From Kutzneria kofuensis (GTDB taxonomy: Bacteria > Actinomycetota > Actinomycetes > Mycobacteriales > Pseudonocardiaceae), in the NCBI RefSeq assembly GCF_014203355.1, contig NZ_JACHIR010000001.1, positions 2,172,038 through 2,236,037 on the forward strand: a stretch of 64,000 nt of DNA, read 5' to 3'. The notes beneath the pieces were generated by a model, which was not told where the DNA came from, did not search any database, and was given only the letters and a program-made list of their open reading frames with translations. This document shows, in pieces, positions 25,902 to 35,143 of the stretch. Positions within the stretch are counted from its first letter, which is position 1, and each line of letters starts with the position of its first letter. Made by a program: the position numbers and the translations under genes.

Positions 25902-28900
25902 ATGACCTTCCTGACCAGACTCAGCCTCGCCAACCGCGGCCTGGTGGCCCTGGTGGCGCTCATCGCCCTGGGCTTCGGCGCGTGGGCGATCCCGTCACTG
26001 CAAAGACAGCTGCTGCCGTCGCTGGCCTTCCCGGCCGCGGTCGTGGTCTCCCAGTACCCGGGGGCCTCCCCCGAGATCGTGCAGGACCAGGTCACGAAGC
26101 CGATCGAGGACGCGCTGCGCAGCGTCCCCGGCCAGACCCAGCTGACCTCGACCTCCAGCCAGGGCTCGTCCTCGGTCACCGTGCAGTTCGACTTCGGCAC
26201 GGACCTCGACAACGCGGTCAACAAGATGTCGCAGGCGGTCAACCAGATCGCCCCGCAGCTGCCGACCAACGTCAAGCCGAACGTGATCGTCGGCAACACC
26301 GACGACCTGCCCGTCATCGTGCTCGCCGCCTCCTCCGACGCCGACCAGCAGCAACTCGCCGCGAAGCTGACCAGCACGGTGGTGCCGGAACTGCAGGGCA
26401 TCACGGGCGTCCGCGAGGCCAACGTGACCGGCGCGCGGGACAAGGTCGTCACGATCAGCCTGGACAACGCCAAGCTCGCCGCCGCGGGCCTGAGCGCCAC
26501 CGCGGTCACGAACGCTTTGCGCGCCAACGGAACCCCGACGCCGGCCGGCACGCTGACCCAGGGCAACCAGACCCTGACCGTGCAGATCGGACAGCGCCTG
26601 TCCTCCGTGGACGACGTGCGCAACCTCTACCTGACGCCGACGACGCCCGCCCTGCCGGGACGGCCCGCGCCGCAGCCGGTCAAGCTGGGCGACGTCGCCC
26701 AGGTGACCGAGGATCTCGCGCCGTCAACGTCCCTGACCCGCACCAACGGCAAGGACAGCCTGGGCGTTTCCGTCACCAAGACTCCCGACGGCAACGCCGT
26801 CGACATCTCCAACCAGGTGCGCGACAAGATCTCCCAGCTCGAGGCCGATCTCGGCGACAACGCCAAGCTGACGGTCATCCAGGACCAGGCCCCGGCCGTC
26901 AACAAGGCGGTCGAGGGCCTGACCGAGGAGGGCCTGCTGGGCCTGGCCTTCGCGGTCGTGGTCATCCTGATCTTCCTGCTGTCGGTGCGCTCCACCATCG
27001 TCACCGCGGTGTCCATCCCGCTCTCGGTGGTCATCGCGCTGATCGTGCTGTGGACGACCAAGACCTCGCTGAACCTGCTCACGCTCGGCGGCCTGACCAT
27101 CGCCATCGGACGTGTGGTCGACGACTCGATCGTGGTGCTGGAGAACATCAAGCGCCATCTCAGTTACGGCGAGGACAAGAAGCGCGCGGTGCTGGACGGC
27201 ACCCGTGAGGTCGCGGGCGCGGTCACCGCGTCGACGTTGACCACGGTCGCCGTGTTCGCGCCGATCGCCGTGGTCGGTGGTCTCGTCGGCGAGCTGTTCG
27301 CACCGTTCGGATTGACGGTCACGGTCGCGTTGCTGGCCTCGCTGCTGGTGGCGCTGACGATCGTGCCGGTGCTCGCCTACTGGTTCCTCAAGCCCGCCAA
27401 GGAAGGCACCGATCCCGAGGAGGCGGTGCGCAAGGAGCTGCGCAACCCGCTGCAGCGGATGTACGTGCCGGTCATCCGGTTCGCCACTCGCCGCCGGTTG
27501 ACCACGGTGCTGATCGCGATCCTGATCATGTTCGGCACGCTCGCGATGGGCGCCGGCCTGAAGACCAACTTCCTCGACGGCTCCGGCGAGAACACCATCA
27601 ACGTCTCGCAGGCGCTGCCGGTAGGCAGCAGCCTGGCCACCACGGACGCAGCGGCCAAGCGCGTGGAGTCGGCTATCCAGGGCGTCGACGGCGTGCAGAC
27701 CTACCAGGTCACGGTCGGCTCGGGCGGCGGCTTCCTCGGTTTCGGCGGCAACAGCGGCACGTCCAAGGCCAGCTACGCGATCACGATCAAGGACGGCGCC
27801 GATCTCGACACCGTGCAGAACTCGTTGCGGGACAAGCTGAACGCGCTGCCGGACGCCGGCAAGATCACGGTCGGCGCCGGTGGTGGCGGCGGGGGCTTCG
27901 GCGGCAGCTCGCTGCAGGTCGTCGTGCAGGCGTCTGACGAGAACGTGCTGCGCACCGCGTCGGACGCCGTGCAGAAGACCATGTCCGGCATCTCGGGCGT
28001 CACGGACGTGACCAGCGACCTGGTCAACAGCGCACCGGAGGTCCACGTCTCGGTCGACCGGCAGGCCGCCGCCAAGCAGGGCCTGAGCGACTCGACGATC
28101 GGCCAGGCGGTGCAGGCCCAGCTGGCCGGCAGCCAGATCGCGCAGTTGACGTTGAACGGCACCTCGGAGAACGTGGTGCTGCGCACCGGTTCCGCGCCGG
28201 GCGACCTCGACGCGCTCAAGGCGCTGCCGCTGCCGGGCACGACCGGCGTGGTCCGGCTCGACTCCGTCGCCACGGTCCAGCAGACCAACGGCCCGGTGCA
28301 GATCAAGCGCATCGACGGGGCGCGCAGCGCCACCGTGAGCGGCACGGCCGACAGCGCCAACACGGGCGCGATCAGCGCCGACCTGACGCAGAAGTTGAAG
28401 GACACCAAGCTGCCCGCCGGCGCGACCTACTCCATCGGCGGTGTGAGCCAGCAGCAGAGTGACGCTTTCGGCAACCTCGGCATCGCGCTCGCGGTTGCCG
28501 TCGCACTGGTGTTCCTGATCATGGTCGCGGTGTTCCGCAGCCTGATCCAGCCGCTGGTTCTGCTGGTGTCCATCCCCTTCGCGGCCACCGGCGCGATCGC
28601 GGCGCTGCTGATCAGCGGCATCCCGCTCGGCCTGCCGTCGCTGATCGGCGTGCTGATGCTGATCGGCATCGTGGTGACGAACGCGATCGTGCTGATGGAT
28701 CTGATCAACAAATATCGCGAGGACGGCATGAGCATCGCCGACGCGGTGGTGGAGGGCGGTCGCCGCCGGCTGCGTCCGATCCTCATGACCGCGGCGGCGA
28801 CGATCTTCGCGCTGCTGCCGATGGCCCTCGGCCTGACGCAGAGCGGGGCGTTCATCTCGCGTCCGCTGGCGGTGGTGGTGATCGGCGGCCTGGTCAGTTC

Positions 28901-29039
28901 CACGCTGCTGACGCTGCTGCTGGTGCCGACGCTCTACACCATGGTGGAGAACACCAAGGAGCGGTTCCGCAAGCGCCGCGAGGCGAAGCGGAACCGGGCC
29001 GCCGAGCCGGAGCGGCCGGAACTGGTCAACGCCAAGTAG
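25902..29039 (+). CDS. RND (AcrB/SwrC-like) efflux transporter
   Basis: A 1045-residue proton-driven pump of the hydrophobe/amphiphile-efflux type, in the plasma membrane. It shows the two-fold repeat typical of the family: a helix at about 13-30, a large porter domain, and helices 2-6 with FAVVVILIFLLSVRS and GLTIAIGRVVDDSIVVLENI (the conserved VDD proton-relay region). A second porter domain has a Gly-rich loop near 605-660, and further helices end near 1020. The C-terminal tail is basic. Gram-positive RND proteins of this kind act without an outer-membrane channel; no adaptor gene is nearby. It diverges from marR and is followed by a strong terminator. Confidence 0.93.
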   Translation: MTFLTRLSLANRGLVALVALIALGFGAWAIPSLQRQLLPSLAFPAAVVVSQYPGASPEIVQDQVTKPIEDALRSVPGQTQLTSTSSQGSSSVTVQFDFGTDLDNAVNKMSQAVNQIAPQLPTNVKPNVIVGNTDDLPVIVLAASSDADQQQLAAKLTSTVVPELQGITGVREANVTGARDKVVTISLDNAKLAAAGLSATAVTNALRANGTPTPAGTLTQGNQTLTVQIGQRLSSVDDVRNLYLTPTTPALPGRPAPQPVKLGDVAQVTEDLAPSTSLTRTNGKDSLGVSVTKTPDGNAVDISNQVRDKISQLEADLGDNAKLTVIQDQAPAVNKAVEGLTEEGLLGLAFAVVVILIFLLSVRSTIVTAVSIPLSVVIALIVLWTTKTSLNLLTLGGLTIAIGRVVDDSIVVLENIKRHLSYGEDKKRAVLDGTREVAGAVTASTLTTVAVFAPIAVVGGLVGELFAPFGLTVTVALLASLLVALTIVPVLAYWFLKPAKEGTDPEEAVRKELRNPLQRMYVPVIRFATRRRLTTVLIAILIMFGTLAMGAGLKTNFLDGSGENTINVSQALPVGSSLATTDAAAKRVESAIQGVDGVQTYQVTVGSGGGFLGFGGNSGTSKASYAITIKDGADLDTVQNSLRDKLNALPDAGKITVGAGGGGGGFGGSSLQVVVQASDENVLRTASDAVQKTMSGISGVTDVTSDLVNSAPEVHVSVDRQAAAKQGLSDSTIGQAVQAQLAGSQIAQLTLNGTSENVVLRTGSAPGDLDALKALPLPGTTGVVRLDSVATVQQTNGPVQIKRIDGARSATVSGTADSANTGAISADLTQKLKDTKLPAGATYSIGGVSQQQSDAFGNLGIALAVAVALVFLIMVAVFRSLIQPLVLLVSIPFAATGAIAALLISGIPLGLPSLIGVLMLIGIVVTNAIVLMDLINKYREDGMSIADAVVEGGRRRLRPILMTAAATIFALLPMALGLTQSGAFISRPLAVVVIGGLVSSTLLTLLLVPTLYTMVENTKERFRKRREAKRNRAAEPERPELVNAK

Positions 29040-29050
29040 GTCAACGCACA

Positions 29051-29090
29051 CGGCTGTGGGGCACGGGAATTCCGTGCCCCACAGCCGTTT
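29051..29090 (+). terminator. Strong intrinsic terminator after the RND gene
   Basis: A perfect 16-bp stem (29051-29066 with 29072-29087) has loop GAATT and is followed by TTT. It is placed between convergent genes and could work in both directions. Confidence 0.9.
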
Positions 29091-29123
29091 CTCGGGCACG
29101 CGACGGACCACGACGCCGTACGG

Positions 29124-29492
29124 TCAGGCCGCGGGCACCTTGTCGAAGAAGCCGCTGATCCCGCCGACCTGCCCGTCCTCGGTCAGCGCCAGCACGTCGG
29201 TGCCGATCACCACGGACTCTTCGCCGCCCTCGGGCACCAGCTCCCAGGTGAACCGCAGTACGTCGTGATGGGCGTCCACCTCCCCCAACGGCCGGAACCG
29301 ATGCCCCGGAAACCGCTCGTGCACGCCCCCGATGACAGCTGCGAGTCCGTCGGGACCGCTCACGTCGGCGATCGGGTCGACGAACCGGCAGGCAGCGGTG
29401 AGCAGCTCGGCGGCGGCCTTGGCGCGCAGTGCCCCATCGGACTGGTTCCAGATCTCCAGGTAGCGCCGGGCCACAACGTTCGCGTCGGTCAT
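29124..29492 (-). CDS. SnoaL/NTF2-like small protein
   Basis: A 122-residue protein with the cone-shaped NTF2/SnoaL fold pattern: an N-terminal helix (ANVVARRYLEIWN), the FVDPIAD segment, and strands VLRFTWELVPEGG and VVIGTDVLALTEDGQVGGIS, ending FFDKVP. Members are polyketide cyclases, isomerases or simple ligand binders. No catalytic dyad can be assigned with confidence. The ATG at 29492 has an AAGGAA ribosome-like site about 9 bases upstream. It is transcribed away from the Eis-like gene. Confidence 0.75.
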   Translation of the reverse strand: MTDANVVARRYLEIWNQSDGALRAKAAAELLTAACRFVDPIADVSGPDGLAAVIGGVHERFPGHRFRPLGEVDAHHDVLRFTWELVPEGGEESVVIGTDVLALTEDGQVGGISGFFDKVPAA

Positions 29493-29622
29493 CTCGATCG
29501 TTCCTTCCCTTGTCCCGCTTGTGTTCTCCCAGCCTGACAGTGGGCGGCGCGGTGGTCGATTACCTCCGGCGTCATCAAAAAACGGCTCGCGCCGACGGCC
29601 CGACCGGCGTACGAAGTCGGCT

Positions 29623-30846
29623 ATGACCGCATCGCCGCTGGTGACCCGCACCCTCACCGCCGAGGAGATCCCGGCGTTCATCGACGTGGTCTTCCGGGCC
29701 TTCCTGGACGACCCGGCTCCGGAGAACGTCGCGGCCGAGACCGCCCAGCTGGAGCCGCACCGCACGCACGGCGTCTTCGACGGCGACGAGCTCATCGGCG
29801 GCGGCACCATGCTCACCAAACGCATGACGCTGCCCGGCACCGGTCCACAGCCGGTCGCCGCGGTGTCCTGCGTCGCCGTCGCACCGGACCATCGCCGTCG
29901 GGGCGCCCTGACCCGATTGATGCGCGCACAGTTGCATTCCCAGCACGAAAGTGGCGACGCGTTCGCCGCGCTGTATGCCTCCGAGGGCGCTATCTACGGC
30001 CGTTTCGGCTACGGCCTCGCCGGTCACCGCGCCGCCTTCGCGGTGCCCAGGGGTGCGGCGTTTCAGTCCACTGTAGACATCAGTGACGGGCGGATTCGTG
30101 AGGTGGACAAGGAAACCGCGCTGCCGCTGATGCATCACCTGCACGGCAAGGTGGCACCGACGCGCGTCGGCTGGGTGGACCGCACCAAGGCGTCGTGGCA
30201 GGTGCTCCTCGCCGAGAACGCTGAGCAATTGCGTAGCGAGGATGCCACGAAGTGGCGGTACGCCATCCATCCGGAGGGCTACGCGATCTACCAGGTGAGG
30301 CGGAACTGGAGTTCCCGCAAGCCACAACACGAGGTGCACGCCAAGGAGGTGCTGGGCGCCACGCCGCAGGCGTATGCGGCGCTGTGGCGGTACCTGCTCG
30401 ACATCGACCTGACCACGGTCGTCCGGGGCGATGCCGCCACGGACGACCCGATCATCCACATGCTCAGCGACGCCGCCGACAACGGTCGGCAGGTCACCGA
30501 CGGCCTGTGGGTGCGGATCGTCGACATCGACCGCGCGCTGCCGTTGCGCACCTACTCCGCGCCGGTCGACGTCGTGCTGGCGGTCGAAGACACCCTCTGT
30601 CCGTGGAACGCCGGCACCTGGCGAATCGTCGCCGAGGCCGATGGGCCGGCGACAGTCACCCGCACCGACGCCGAGCCGGACCTGGCGCTGAGCGCCCGCG
30701 AACTCGGCGCGGTGTTCCTCGGCGGCACCACCGTGCAGGAACTCGTTGCCGCACAACGCGTCCGCGAGCTCACGCCGGGCAAGGCGCGGGCCGCGTCGCG
30801 GGCGTTCGCCGGCGACCACCAGCCGCACTGCCCGGAGAAGTTCTGA
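29623..30846 (+). CDS. Eis-like GNAT N-acetyltransferase
   Basis: A 407-residue protein with the tripartite Eis layout. An N-terminal GNAT domain has the acetyl-CoA loop VAVAPDHRRRGALTRLMRAQ; a second GNAT-like domain and a SCP2-like C-terminal domain (about 300-407) follow. The chain ends PHCPEKF: Eis enzymes use the C-terminal carboxylate, often of Phe, in catalysis. Mycobacterial Eis acetylates aminoglycosides and peptides; the substrate here is unknown. The ATG at 29623 is chosen by alignment with the family start; no strong ribosome site is seen. Confidence 0.85.
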   Translation: MTASPLVTRTLTAEEIPAFIDVVFRAFLDDPAPENVAAETAQLEPHRTHGVFDGDELIGGGTMLTKRMTLPGTGPQPVAAVSCVAVAPDHRRRGALTRLMRAQLHSQHESGDAFAALYASEGAIYGRFGYGLAGHRAAFAVPRGAAFQSTVDISDGRIREVDKETALPLMHHLHGKVAPTRVGWVDRTKASWQVLLAENAEQLRSEDATKWRYAIHPEGYAIYQVRRNWSSRKPQHEVHAKEVLGATPQAYAALWRYLLDIDLTTVVRGDAATDDPIIHMLSDAADNGRQVTDGLWVRIVDIDRALPLRTYSAPVDVVLAVEDTLCPWNAGTWRIVAEADGPATVTRTDAEPDLALSARELGAVFLGGTTVQELVAAQRVRELTPGKARAASRAFAGDHQPHCPEKF

Positions 30847-30949
30847 CCTTCAGGACAGCTGATCCTTAAGGAACCGACAGGCAGGAACCGGAACCTCCGC
30901 CGCGAACCGAGTCGTTGCCGTCACGTAGGCACGAACAAGGAGGAACGTG

Positions 30950-31036
30950 ATGGGCTTCTACCTCGTCGCGGTGGTAGTGGTCGGTGTGCTCGGCGCCTTC
31001 TGGGCCGGGCGGTCGCCGGACGCGACCAAGAAGTAG
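30950..31036 (+). CDS. 28-residue single-helix membrane peptide
   Basis: A short reading frame encodes MGFYLVAVVVVGVLGAFWAG followed by RSPDATKK: one transmembrane helix and a short charged tail with two terminal lysines. AGGAGG lies about 6 bases before the ATG, an unusually good ribosome site for this window. That is the main reason to believe it is translated. Function is unknown. It may accompany the membrane protein starting at 31144. Confidence 0.6.
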   Translation: MGFYLVAVVVVGVLGAFWAGRSPDATKK

Positions 31037-31143
31037 CTGTCCGTCGCATCACACCGGCCGGTCGGCCGGCCAGGAACCCAGGCGGTAGCTTTCCCGTTGT
31101 CCGATTGCGACGGATTCACCCTCGTTGGAAACCGGGAGGCACC

Positions 31144-31983
31144 GTGACCGCGCTCGTCGTGATCCTGCTCGTGGTGATCATCGGCGTAGCCGTGCTCGTC
31201 TGGCGCCAGCGCGCGGCGACCGGCCAGCGCCTGGAGGACGCCAAGGCGGACGCCCGCCGCTGGGTGGAGCGGCTCGGCGGCCAGGTGCTCAACCTGACCG
31301 GCACCAACGACGCCGCCAAGCAGGCACTGGCCGACGCCGGCGAGCGCTACACCGCCGCCGGCTCGCAGATGGAGCAGGCGCGCACCGTCGAGCAGTGCCG
31401 GCTGGTCACCCAGACCGCTCAGGAAGGCCTGTACTACGTGCGGGCCGCCCGCACAGCGATGGGCCTCGACCCCGGCCCCGAGCTGCCCGACCTCAACGGC
31501 CAGAGCCGCGCCGGCAAGGTCACCGGCGACCGCCGGGTCGAGGTGGAGGGCCACGAGTACGAGGCGTCGGCGTTGCCCGGCGCGGGCACCCCGCACTACT
31601 ACCCCGGCGGCTACGTCGCCGGCCGGCCGGTGCCGCAGGGCTGGTACAGCGAGCCGTGGTGGAAGCCGGCGCTGGTCGCCGGCGCGTGGGGCATCGGCGC
31701 CGGCCTGCTGTTCAACGCCATGTTCTCCGGTATGCACAGCATCCCTTACGCGGCGGGCGGCTGGGACAGCGGCGGTTGGGACGGCGGCGGCTTCGATGGC
31801 GGCTACGACGGCGGCCAGGGCTTCGGCGACTTCGGTGGCGATCAGGGTCAGCAGGCCGACTGGAACGGCGGCGACCAGGGTGGCGGCGACTGGGGCGGTG
31901 GTGACTGGGGTGGCGGTGACTGGGGTGGCGGTGACTGGGGTGGCGGCGGCGACTGGGGTGGTGGCGGCGGCGACAACTGGTGA
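31144..31983 (+). CDS. Membrane-anchored protein with Gly-Asp-Trp repeat tail
   Basis: A 279-residue protein of unknown function. A hydrophobic N-terminal helix (TALVVILLVVIIGVAVLVW) anchors it. A helical, Ala-rich segment follows (about 25-115) that could form a coiled coil, then a second hydrophobic stretch near 175-195 (VAGAWGIGAGLLFNAMFSG). The last 70 residues are almost only Gly, Asp, Trp, Gln and Phe, with GGGDW units repeated five or more times, coded by near-identical 12-base repeats. The GTG at 31144 has GGGAGG 5 bases upstream. Confidence 0.75.
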   Translation: MTALVVILLVVIIGVAVLVWRQRAATGQRLEDAKADARRWVERLGGQVLNLTGTNDAAKQALADAGERYTAAGSQMEQARTVEQCRLVTQTAQEGLYYVRAARTAMGLDPGPELPDLNGQSRAGKVTGDRRVEVEGHEYEASALPGAGTPHYYPGGYVAGRPVPQGWYSEPWWKPALVAGAWGIGAGLLFNAMFSGMHSIPYAAGGWDSGGWDGGGFDGGYDGGQGFGDFGGDQGQQADWNGGDQGGGDWGGGDWGGGDWGGGDWGGGGDWGGGGGDNW

Positions 31984-32042
31984 CCGCCAGGCCCGGTGAC
32001 GCCCGGGTGCCGGTCAGCCGGCCGGCGCCCCGCCGGTGATCG

Positions 32043-32849
32043 TCAGGCCGGCTGGCAGGTAGGGCACCAGTAGAGGTTGCGGCCGGCCAACTCCTTGGTG
32101 GCCACCGGAGTTCCGCAGACCAGACAGGGCTGACCGGTGCGGCGGTAGACGTACACCTCGCCGCCGTGCCGGTCCTGCCGCGGCGCCCGACCGGTCACCT
32201 CCGGGTCGTGCTCCGGCCGGACGGTGTCGATCCGCCCGACCTTCACGCCGTACCGCATCAACTCGACGAGATCGGCCCAGATCGAGCCCCACAGCTCGCG
32301 GTCCAGCTGCCTGCCCGCCAGCATCGGGTCGATGCCGTGCCGGAACAGCACCTCGGCGCGATAGACATTGCCGACGCCGGCCAGCACCGCCTGGTCGAGC
32401 AGGAGCGCGGCGACCGACACCCGGGACTTCGAGATCCGCCGCCACGCCCGCTCCGGATCGGCGTCGCGACGCAGTGGATCCGGTCCGAGCCGGGCGAACA
32501 ACGCCTCGACTTCGTCGTCCGTCAGCAATTCGCACGCGGTCGGGCCGCGTAGGTCCGTGCCGTGGGTTTCGCCGAGCATGCGCATCCGGACCATGCCGGT
32601 GACAGCCGGCTCCGGACGGGTGAACTCGGTGAACGTCCCGTACAGGCCGAGGTGGACGTGCACGGTCGAGTCCGGCCCGTACCGGTGCAGCAGGTGCTTT
32701 CCCACGGCTTCGGCACTCTCGAGCACCCGCCCGTCGACCGTCGCCGCGCCGGTGAACTTGCCTTGTGGACTGCTGACCTGCACCTTCTCGCCGGCGTACC
32801 GGCGCTGGTGCAGCCGGGCGAGCCGGTGCAGCGTGTGACCCTCCGGCAT
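32043..32849 (-). CDS. nei: Fpg/Nei-family DNA glycosylase
   Basis: A 268-residue base-excision repair glycosylase/AP lyase. The N-terminus MPEGHTLHRLA provides the Schiff-base proline (P2) and E3. The helix-two-turn-helix region is followed by a C-terminal zinc finger with CLVC and CPTC pairs. The MPEGH rather than MPELPE start, plus the sequence overall, places it with endonuclease VIII. Its start overlaps the rpiB stop by one base (TGATG), indicating coupled translation. The same gene pair occurs in mycobacteria, as I recall. Confidence 0.93.
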   Translation of the reverse strand: MPEGHTLHRLARLHQRRYAGEKVQVSSPQGKFTGAATVDGRVLESAEAVGKHLLHRYGPDSTVHVHLGLYGTFTEFTRPEPAVTGMVRMRMLGETHGTDLRGPTACELLTDDEVEALFARLGPDPLRRDADPERAWRRISKSRVSVAALLLDQAVLAGVGNVYRAEVLFRHGIDPMLAGRQLDRELWGSIWADLVELMRYGVKVGRIDTVRPEHDPEVTGRAPRQDRHGGEVYVYRRTGQPCLVCGTPVATKELAGRNLYWCPTCQPA

Positions 32850-33322
32850 CAGCTGGCCGGCAGCTCCGGCGCGGTGCCGGTCCGCTCGTACTCGGCCAGG
32901 ATGTCGATGCGGCGCTGGTGGCGCTCGACGCCGGAGAACGACGTGGCCAGGAACGCCTCGACGATCTCCGTGGCCTCCTCGACGGTGTGCATGCGCGCAC
33001 CGATGCCCACAACCTGGGCGTTGTTGTGCTCCCGGGACAGCTTCGCGGTCTCGGTGTTCCACGCCAGCGCGGCCCGCGCGCCCGGCACCTTGTTGGCGGC
33101 GATCTGCTCGCCGTTGCCGGAGCCGCCGATCACCACGCCGAGGCTGCCCTCGTCGGCGACCACGCGGCTGGCGGTGGCGATGCAGAAGGCCGGGTAGTCG
33201 TCCTCGGGGTCGTAGGCGGCGGGGCCGATGTCGACCACGTCGTGTCCGCTGGCCGCGAGGTGCTTGACCAGGTGGGACTTCAGCTCGTAGCCGGCATGGT
33301 CTGAACCCAGGTAGACGCGCAC
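32849..33322 (-). CDS. rpiB: Ribose-5-phosphate isomerase B
   Basis: A 157-residue LacAB/RpiB isomerase interconverting ribose 5-phosphate and ribulose 5-phosphate in the pentose phosphate pathway. It has the GSDHAGYELK start, the phosphate-binding GGSGNGEQIAANKVPGARAA loop and the ARMHTVEEA segment. The start is a GTG at 33322, placed so that the protein begins VRVYLGSDH as in relatives. A mycobacterial-type RpiB uses Glu rather than Cys as the general base; E75 in GSGNGEQ fits. It is coupled to nei. Confidence 0.94.
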   Translation of the reverse strand: MRVYLGSDHAGYELKSHLVKHLAASGHDVVDIGPAAYDPEDDYPAFCIATASRVVADEGSLGVVIGGSGNGEQIAANKVPGARAALAWNTETAKLSREHNNAQVVGIGARMHTVEEATEIVEAFLATSFSGVERHQRRIDILAEYERTGTAPELPAS

Positions 33323-33400
33323 GGTCAGAGTTTGCCACCCGGTGGGCGGCGGGGAGTAATTCAGCTGCCGGTACGTGAGGTGCACGCCACACTCCGTCGG

Positions 33401-34150
33401 GTGACCGACGACGTTTTCCGCCAGGACGGATACCGGCTGCGCCTGGAATGGGGCGAGAACGGCGTTGCGGCGCTGGCGTCGAGCTGCGCGGTTCTGGTCA
33501 TCGTCGACGTGTTGTCCTTCACGACGGCGGTCGACATCGCGCTGGATCGCGGCGGTCGGGTGCAACCTGTGCGAAGAGGAGATGTTCGTACGCTTTCCTC
33601 CGCGCGGTCGGCCGGCGCCGTCCTCGCCGGCGACCAGAAGTGGACGCTCCGGCCGTCGTCGTTGCTCGACCTGCCGGCCGGCACGCTGCTCGCCCTGCCG
33701 TCACCCAATGGGGCGACGTTGTGCACGCAGGCGGCCGCCGCCAGCGCGACCGTCTTCGCCGCTTGTCTGCGCAACGCCGAGTCCGTTGCGCGCGAAGTCG
33801 AGAAAGTCGCCGACGGACAGCCGATCGGCATCGTGCCGGCCGGCGAGCGGTGGGGCGTCACCGCCGGCCCGCTGCGTCCCGGCATCGAGGACCTGCTCGG
33901 CGCGGGCGCCGTCGCCGCCGCGCTGCTCGCGACGAACTCCAGCGGCGCGTCGCCGGAGACCAGGTTGGCGGCGAGCTGCTTTTCGCACGAAATCGAGAAT
34001 GTCGTCGAACTTCTCCGCGGCTGCGCGTCCGGTCGTGAGCTGACGGCCGACGGGCACACCGCCGACGTCGAGCTGGCCGCGGCGGTCGGCAGCAGTTCGT
34101 GCGCACCGGTGCTCAGCGACGGAGTGCTGACCAACAGACTGTCCGCATGA
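33401..34150 (+). CDS. comB: ComB-like 2-phosphosulfolactate phosphatase family protein
   Basis: A 249-residue protein of the ComB family. In methanogens ComB dephosphorylates 2-phosphosulfolactate in coenzyme M synthesis; the bacterial role is mostly unproven. Signature segments are VIVDVLSFTTAVDIALDRG, LAGDQKW and LPSPNGATLCTQA. The GTG at 33401 is used because upstream frame sequence is not family-like. It overlaps the following metallo-beta-lactamase-fold gene by four bases (ATGA), so the two are coupled. It diverges from rpiB-nei. Confidence 0.85.
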   Translation: MTDDVFRQDGYRLRLEWGENGVAALASSCAVLVIVDVLSFTTAVDIALDRGGRVQPVRRGDVRTLSSARSAGAVLAGDQKWTLRPSSLLDLPAGTLLALPSPNGATLCTQAAAASATVFAACLRNAESVAREVEKVADGQPIGIVPAGERWGVTAGPLRPGIEDLLGAGAVAAALLATNSSGASPETRLAASCFSHEIENVVELLRGCASGRELTADGHTADVELAAAVGSSSCAPVLSDGVLTNRLSA

Positions 34151-34971
34151 GTGCGCGCTGGATCGAGGTCGCCGACGGAGTCCACGTCCGTCGGCACGAG
34201 GAGCTGGACCTGTCACTCGGGTTGGTCGTCGGCGACGACGCCTGCCTCGTCGTGGACACCGGCGGCGACGAGGCGCAGGGCGCCGAGTGGGCGGCGGCCG
34301 TGCGCGCCGTGACGCCGCTGCCGTGGACGGTCGTGCTCACGCACGCCCATTTCGACCATGCCTTCGGCACTCAGGCGTTCCTCCCCTGCCCGGTGCTGGC
34401 CCATCCGAACTGCGTCGACGAACTCGTCGTCGAGGGCGCCGAGGACAAGGACAAATGGGCCGCACACTACGACGCCCAGAACCAACCGGAAATCGCCGCC
34501 AACATCCGCGCCACCCGGATCGCGCTGCCGAACACGTTGGTGTCCGAACGAACTGCGGTCGACCTCGGCGGGCGAACCGTGGAAATCGCCCAGTTCGGCC
34601 GCGGGCACACCGACCACGATCTGGTGCTGCGGGTGCCGGACGCCGATGTCGTGTTCGCCGGCGATCTGGTGGAGAACGGCGCGCCGCCGGCGTTCGAGGG
34701 TTCGTTCCCGGCGTCGTGGCCGACCGCGCTCGCCGGACTGCTCGATCTCACCGGTCCGGACACGGTCGTCGTGCCGGGGCACGGCGAGCCGGTCGACGCG
34801 GCGTTCGTTGCCGCCCAACGAGCCGAGATCGCGGCCGTCGTCGAGCTCACGCGGGCGCTGACCGCCGGGTCGGTCACGCTCGAGGACGTGTTCCGTGACT
34901 CACCGTTCCCGGCCGAGGCCACCCGTAGGGCCATCGGAAGGTTGACGGGGCGTAACCGTTCCGCGCGGTAA
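34147..34971 (+). CDS. Metallo-beta-lactamase-fold hydrolase
   Basis: A 274-residue MBL-superfamily enzyme. Metal ligands are in LTHAHFDHAFG (HxHxDH), GRGHTDHDL, FAGDLVENG and VPGHGEPV, the complete binuclear zinc set. There is no signal peptide, so it is a cytoplasmic hydrolase, for example of a thioester or lactone, rather than a secreted beta-lactamase. Its start overlaps the comB stop (ATGA), suggesting a shared pathway, though none is known that links them. Confidence 0.88.
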   Translation: MSARWIEVADGVHVRRHEELDLSLGLVVGDDACLVVDTGGDEAQGAEWAAAVRAVTPLPWTVVLTHAHFDHAFGTQAFLPCPVLAHPNCVDELVVEGAEDKDKWAAHYDAQNQPEIAANIRATRIALPNTLVSERTAVDLGGRTVEIAQFGRGHTDHDLVLRVPDADVVFAGDLVENGAPPAFEGSFPASWPTALAGLLDLTGPDTVVVPGHGEPVDAAFVAAQRAEIAAVVELTRALTAGSVTLEDVFRDSPFPAEATRRAIGRLTGRNRSAR

Positions 34972-35029
34972 CAGGTCCCTTCACCGAAGGCATTGCCCCG
35001 AACAGTCGATAGCCACCGCGAGCCTGACC

Positions 35030-35040
35030 GACAAACTGTT
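35030..35040 (+). promoter_or_regulatory. Motif GACAAACTGTT upstream of the first FAD reductase
   Basis: This 11-mer lies 104 bases before the reductase start. The identical 11-mer occurs at 36586-36596, ahead of the cytochrome b operon. It is a candidate shared regulatory element. Confidence 0.4.
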
Positions 35041-35143
35041 ACCTAACGGCTATCGGAGCGCGATCCGGTGTGCCGGTTGCAGGATCACACGTGCGGTCGG
35101 GGCCGGCGTGGCGGACACCACGCGGTGAGCGAGGACGTAGTCG

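Noticed and set aside
34147-34971. Beta-lactamase.
   Set aside because: Metal motifs are shared by the whole metallo-beta-lactamase fold superfamily, and there is no signal peptide.
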